Assembly: GCF_026262505.1 (NCBI RefSeq)
Contig: NC_067207.1
Location: forward strand, 9,764,082 to 9,828,081
Origin: Trichomonas vaginalis G3
Lineage: Eukaryota > Parabasalia > Trichomonadida > Trichomonadidae
Direction: 5' to 3'
DNA length: 64,000 nucleotides
Of this stretch, positions 61,461 to 64,000 are shown piece after piece. The position numbers and the translations under genes are program-made. The notes beneath the pieces are model-generated. The model was given only the letters and a program-made list of their open reading frames with translations, was not told the origin of the DNA and searched no databases. How positions within the stretch are numbered: the stretch's first letter is position 1; each line of letters begins with the position of its first letter.

Positions 61461-62522
61461 ATGAAACATTGTTTAAAGTTCATTCAGAAGCCTAACCAAT
61501 ATGGAAAACAAACCTACTTTTGTTTCTGCAGACTATGGAACTACAATGAGATGGGTCATAAAGCTAATCCGGATAGGTGGTTCATAAACTTACAACCACA
61601 ATTCCAGAAGTTGTAGACGCAATGGAAGTGAATGGTGAACCAGATTAGCTGGTATTTCAGCGCGGCTTTAATGCATTGAAAGATATGAAACATGCAGATA
61701 TTTTGGACCAGTATGAAATGAACATGGCTGATGGAAATATAACACCTGACGTTTCTAGAACATTTATCTCAAAGAACTACACAGAACCATAGAGATGGTA
61801 TATTTGGTGAAGAGTTTAGAAAGAAAGTTAGGAGATAGAAGGAAGAGAACCTATTGTACATGACCTTGCAAACGAAAGTTTACAAAATGTCATAAAAACT
61901 TACTTTGCAGACAATGAACTGAGAAGGGATGAATATTTAAGAAAACTCAAATGGACAGTACCAAATGAAATGTTAGTATTGAAAAACATGTTCCTTGACA
62001 AATAAAACCAACTACAGAAATAAATGACGCAAGACTGAAACATTGGTAAAAGCTTTCCCATTCACAAAAGATATTATTGGTTAACATGGAAAGAAAACCA
62101 GAATGGCTACAAAAACATATATTTGGAAACGAGCATATTCCATATGGACAAGCTATATTTGAAGAGCTTGAACCGGAACTCAGGAAAGAGTCATGCAAAC
62201 AATACGCGAAGACTCAAATACAAACTATGACAAAATCTTTCTAGGATATTGGTTACCTGAGATGGCGACCAGAGCCCAAAGGCAAAAAGGACATGGGAAA
62301 TTTACAACATACTAGGTGAACATGAGGCAAAGATGCAACAACTTGAAGCAGAGGGCAAGTTACCAAAAGCGACACCAAAGAAAAAGAGTAGAACAAAGTG
62401 AAAGTAGTGAAGAAGTAACTTCATCTAGTGAAAGTAGTGGCAATGAAGGAAAAAGAAGAGTTAAAAACTCAGTCAGGAAGAAAGTAAAGCTTGGTACGAG
62501 TGGGTTCTATTATGACACATAA
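61461..62522 (+). pseudogene. Badly frameshifted gene of the second virus-like element
   Basis: Coding-like segments occur in all three frames: 'MKHCLKFIQKPNQYGKQTYF' at 61461, 'FNALKDMKHADILDQYEMNM' around 61670, 'VHDLANESLQNVIKTYFADN' around 61860, 'KAFPFTKDIIG' around 62050, and a serine/lysine-rich end 'LGTSGFYYDT' with TAA at 62520-62522. More than six indels or stops break it. The acidic-serine then basic tail resembles a nucleic-acid- or scaffold-binding region. It lies just upstream of the capsid gene; function unknown. Confidence 0.4.
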
Positions 62523-62554
62523 ATTCAACTATTCTATATTTTTACCCATATGAA

Positions 62555-64000
62555 ATGTACGCCGCTCAGAATATAACGCCAACAGTTTTGGATGCCATGA
62601 ACGGAAATGTTTCCGAATGGTATAACGAATGCGACAATGCCATTAGAAGGTCAGAAATAGTTCCTGGAACTTACGAATATACAACTGCTGTTTCTTATGG
62701 AAACGTAGGTGAGTTTGGAGAAGGTTCTTCAACAACAGTAGATATTGCTTGCGACAGGTTTCATATTATTTCTATTGACAACTCATTCTTATACGTGGAA
62801 CAAGACATTGAAATAAAACTTCTGCCAAGTTGTCTGACAAGAAAGGTTGCAATGGAATTTTCTATGTCGGATACCAATATGCTCCAGAAGTTTTCATGGG
62901 ATATAAGATATATTCTAACTCTGACTTAGTTCAAACAGTAACATGGGCAAACTATGAATGGTTCGCTTGAGAAACTCAGTACAACCACAAGCTAGAGAAC
63001 AAACAGACCAGTATGCAAATATTGAGAAAATAAGAAGACTTGACCCTAACGTTCCAGGAGTTTATGTTAACCTTTCTGGTTCAGATGGAACTGCTGCCAC
63101 TAAAGTAAAACTGAAACTTAGAGTTCCTTTGTCATCTTTCCTCATCTTCAGGTTTTTAAGATACTTGCCAAACTGGGCAGGAAAAATTTCTATCGAACTT
63201 ACTCCAAGCAAAAATAACTTAGTCATTGCACCAACACAAGACCCATTCACTATTACAGACGTAAAGGGAACAAATCAAACGTCATTCGCGCGAATTTTGC
63301 AAAGACAAAGTTGACTTAGACTTTGGTTTCTCAAACTTCAACAATGAAGTAAACTATTATTTCAATGCTGCTGGAACTGCTTGGGACCAGTTAAGTTTAC
63401 ATGCGAAAAGTTTGAATGCAAGAGAATAGAAAGCAGACTTGCAGTCTATATGTTGGACCCAGATATTTCAAATGCTTTAGCTGCCAAATATATTGCAGTT
63501 CCACTTATGTTCCCTATACACCAAATATCTGTCAAAGACTTTGCAGGTGAAGTTGGAAACCAAAGTGCTGACCCAGGTGCAAGAACAGATATTGCTTTAA
63601 CAACTGCAATGAAACATGCAGATACTATGTTTGTACTGTTCAGACGAACTATAAATGACTATTCTTGTTTCTACAACCCCGGTATTAAATATCATATAAA
63701 CATAGATGGCAAATATTATCCAAGAGAAGAATATTCTACAGTTGAGGATATGAGGTCATACAACTTGACATTAGATGCTATGAACTTTAACAACAACTTC
63801 ACAACAACCATTAACCCTGAAATGCAAAGTTCTATTATGCCATATGTGAAAGTATGGACTCATACAGGAGGTCAAAAAACTCAATATACAAATGGAGACC
63901 GTTCAAACTTTTGGCTTGGCATTCCATTTGCTGACTCAGAAGACTTTATGGGTGGTATTTCAACTGTTGGTACTGTACAAATACAATATACTGGTGACAG
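62555..64000 (+). pseudogene. Probable double-jelly-roll major capsid protein, frameshifted, partial
   Basis: The ATG at 62555 opens 'MYAAQNITPTVLDAMNGNVS'. The protein continues across frame changes near 62865, 62950, 63300 and 63410: 'GYKIYSNSDLVQTVTWANYE', 'LDPNVPGVYVNLSG', 'VKLKLRVPLSSFLIFRFLRY' with 'LPNWAGKISIEL', then 'RRTINDYSCFYNPGIKYHIN' and 'GKYYPREEYSTVEDMRSYNL', and 'NFWLGIPFADSEDFMGG' to the window edge. The alternation of strands, the 'P(N/S)..G.isIel' and 'NP.ik..i.g.yyP...Y' patterns fit the major capsid proteins of Polintons and related viruses, which build icosahedral shells. The 3' end is outside the window. The four frameshifts make it a relic or reflect sequence errors. 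Confidence 0.55.

Overview
The window looks like nuclear DNA of a parabasalid protist, most likely Trichomonas vaginalis or a close relative. It is AT-rich, its host genes lack visible introns, and start codons often follow TCAYTWY-like initiator elements closely. A mariner element with a D,D34D transposase interrupts a DUF3447-type ankyrin gene, and two virus-like elements, several DNA transposons and foldback repeats are packed between ordinary genes. The species is inferred from family knowledge; no database was searched.

Layout: 1-18.9 kb is most of a degenerate Polinton/Maverick-type element. It holds the end of a packaging ATPase, several broken conserved proteins, a phage-tail-collar-like fibre protein and a primase-SF3 helicase bounded by inverted copies of an iteron-bearing repeat. 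On the minus strand it holds a retroviral-type integrase and a protein-primed family B DNA polymerase with an HNH-like insert. The polymerase is interrupted near its 5' end by a 3.5 kb hAT-like transposon (13.3-16.9 kb). The last element gene (17.0-18.8 kb) is interrupted by a foldback element with a 135-bp perfect palindrome. From 19.3 to 51.2 kb lies host DNA: SLC12 cation-chloride cotransporter, small hypothetical, Rab GTPase, RapGAP/tuberin-type GAP, coiled-coil protein, ARM-fold protein, ankyrin pseudogene, APC2, RRM protein, a membrane protein, a large unknown and an M20 dipeptidase. Into it are inserted an AAAAGTGACA-ended element (25.4-26.6 kb), two adjacent TTAA-target elements (27.3-28.4 and 28.4-33.6 kb, the second with a Kolobok-like transposase) and a mariner (41.0-42.3 kb).

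From 51.4 to 58.9 kb is a transposon nest: a second copy of the foldback sequence split by a 929-bp element with a clean 10-bp target duplication, a tRNA-like remnant, two MULE transposase genes and several tandem repeats of about 120 bp. Just upstream of the second MULE gene lies a striking run of about twelve different, nearly back-to-back hairpins (56.07-56.86 kb). From about 58.95 kb to the right edge is a second virus-like element with a coiled-coil structural-type protein, a broken gene and a probable double-jelly-roll major capsid protein, all frameshifted and running off the window.

The host genes are mostly intact, whereas the virus-like genes carry single-base indels, often in homopolymer runs, and nonsense codons. 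These elements are therefore either relics or carry assembly errors. The strongest candidates for undescribed biology are the hairpin array, the helicase-primase/iteron cassette, the HNH-like insert in the polymerase, and a perfect three-way-junction palindrome near 25.5 kb.
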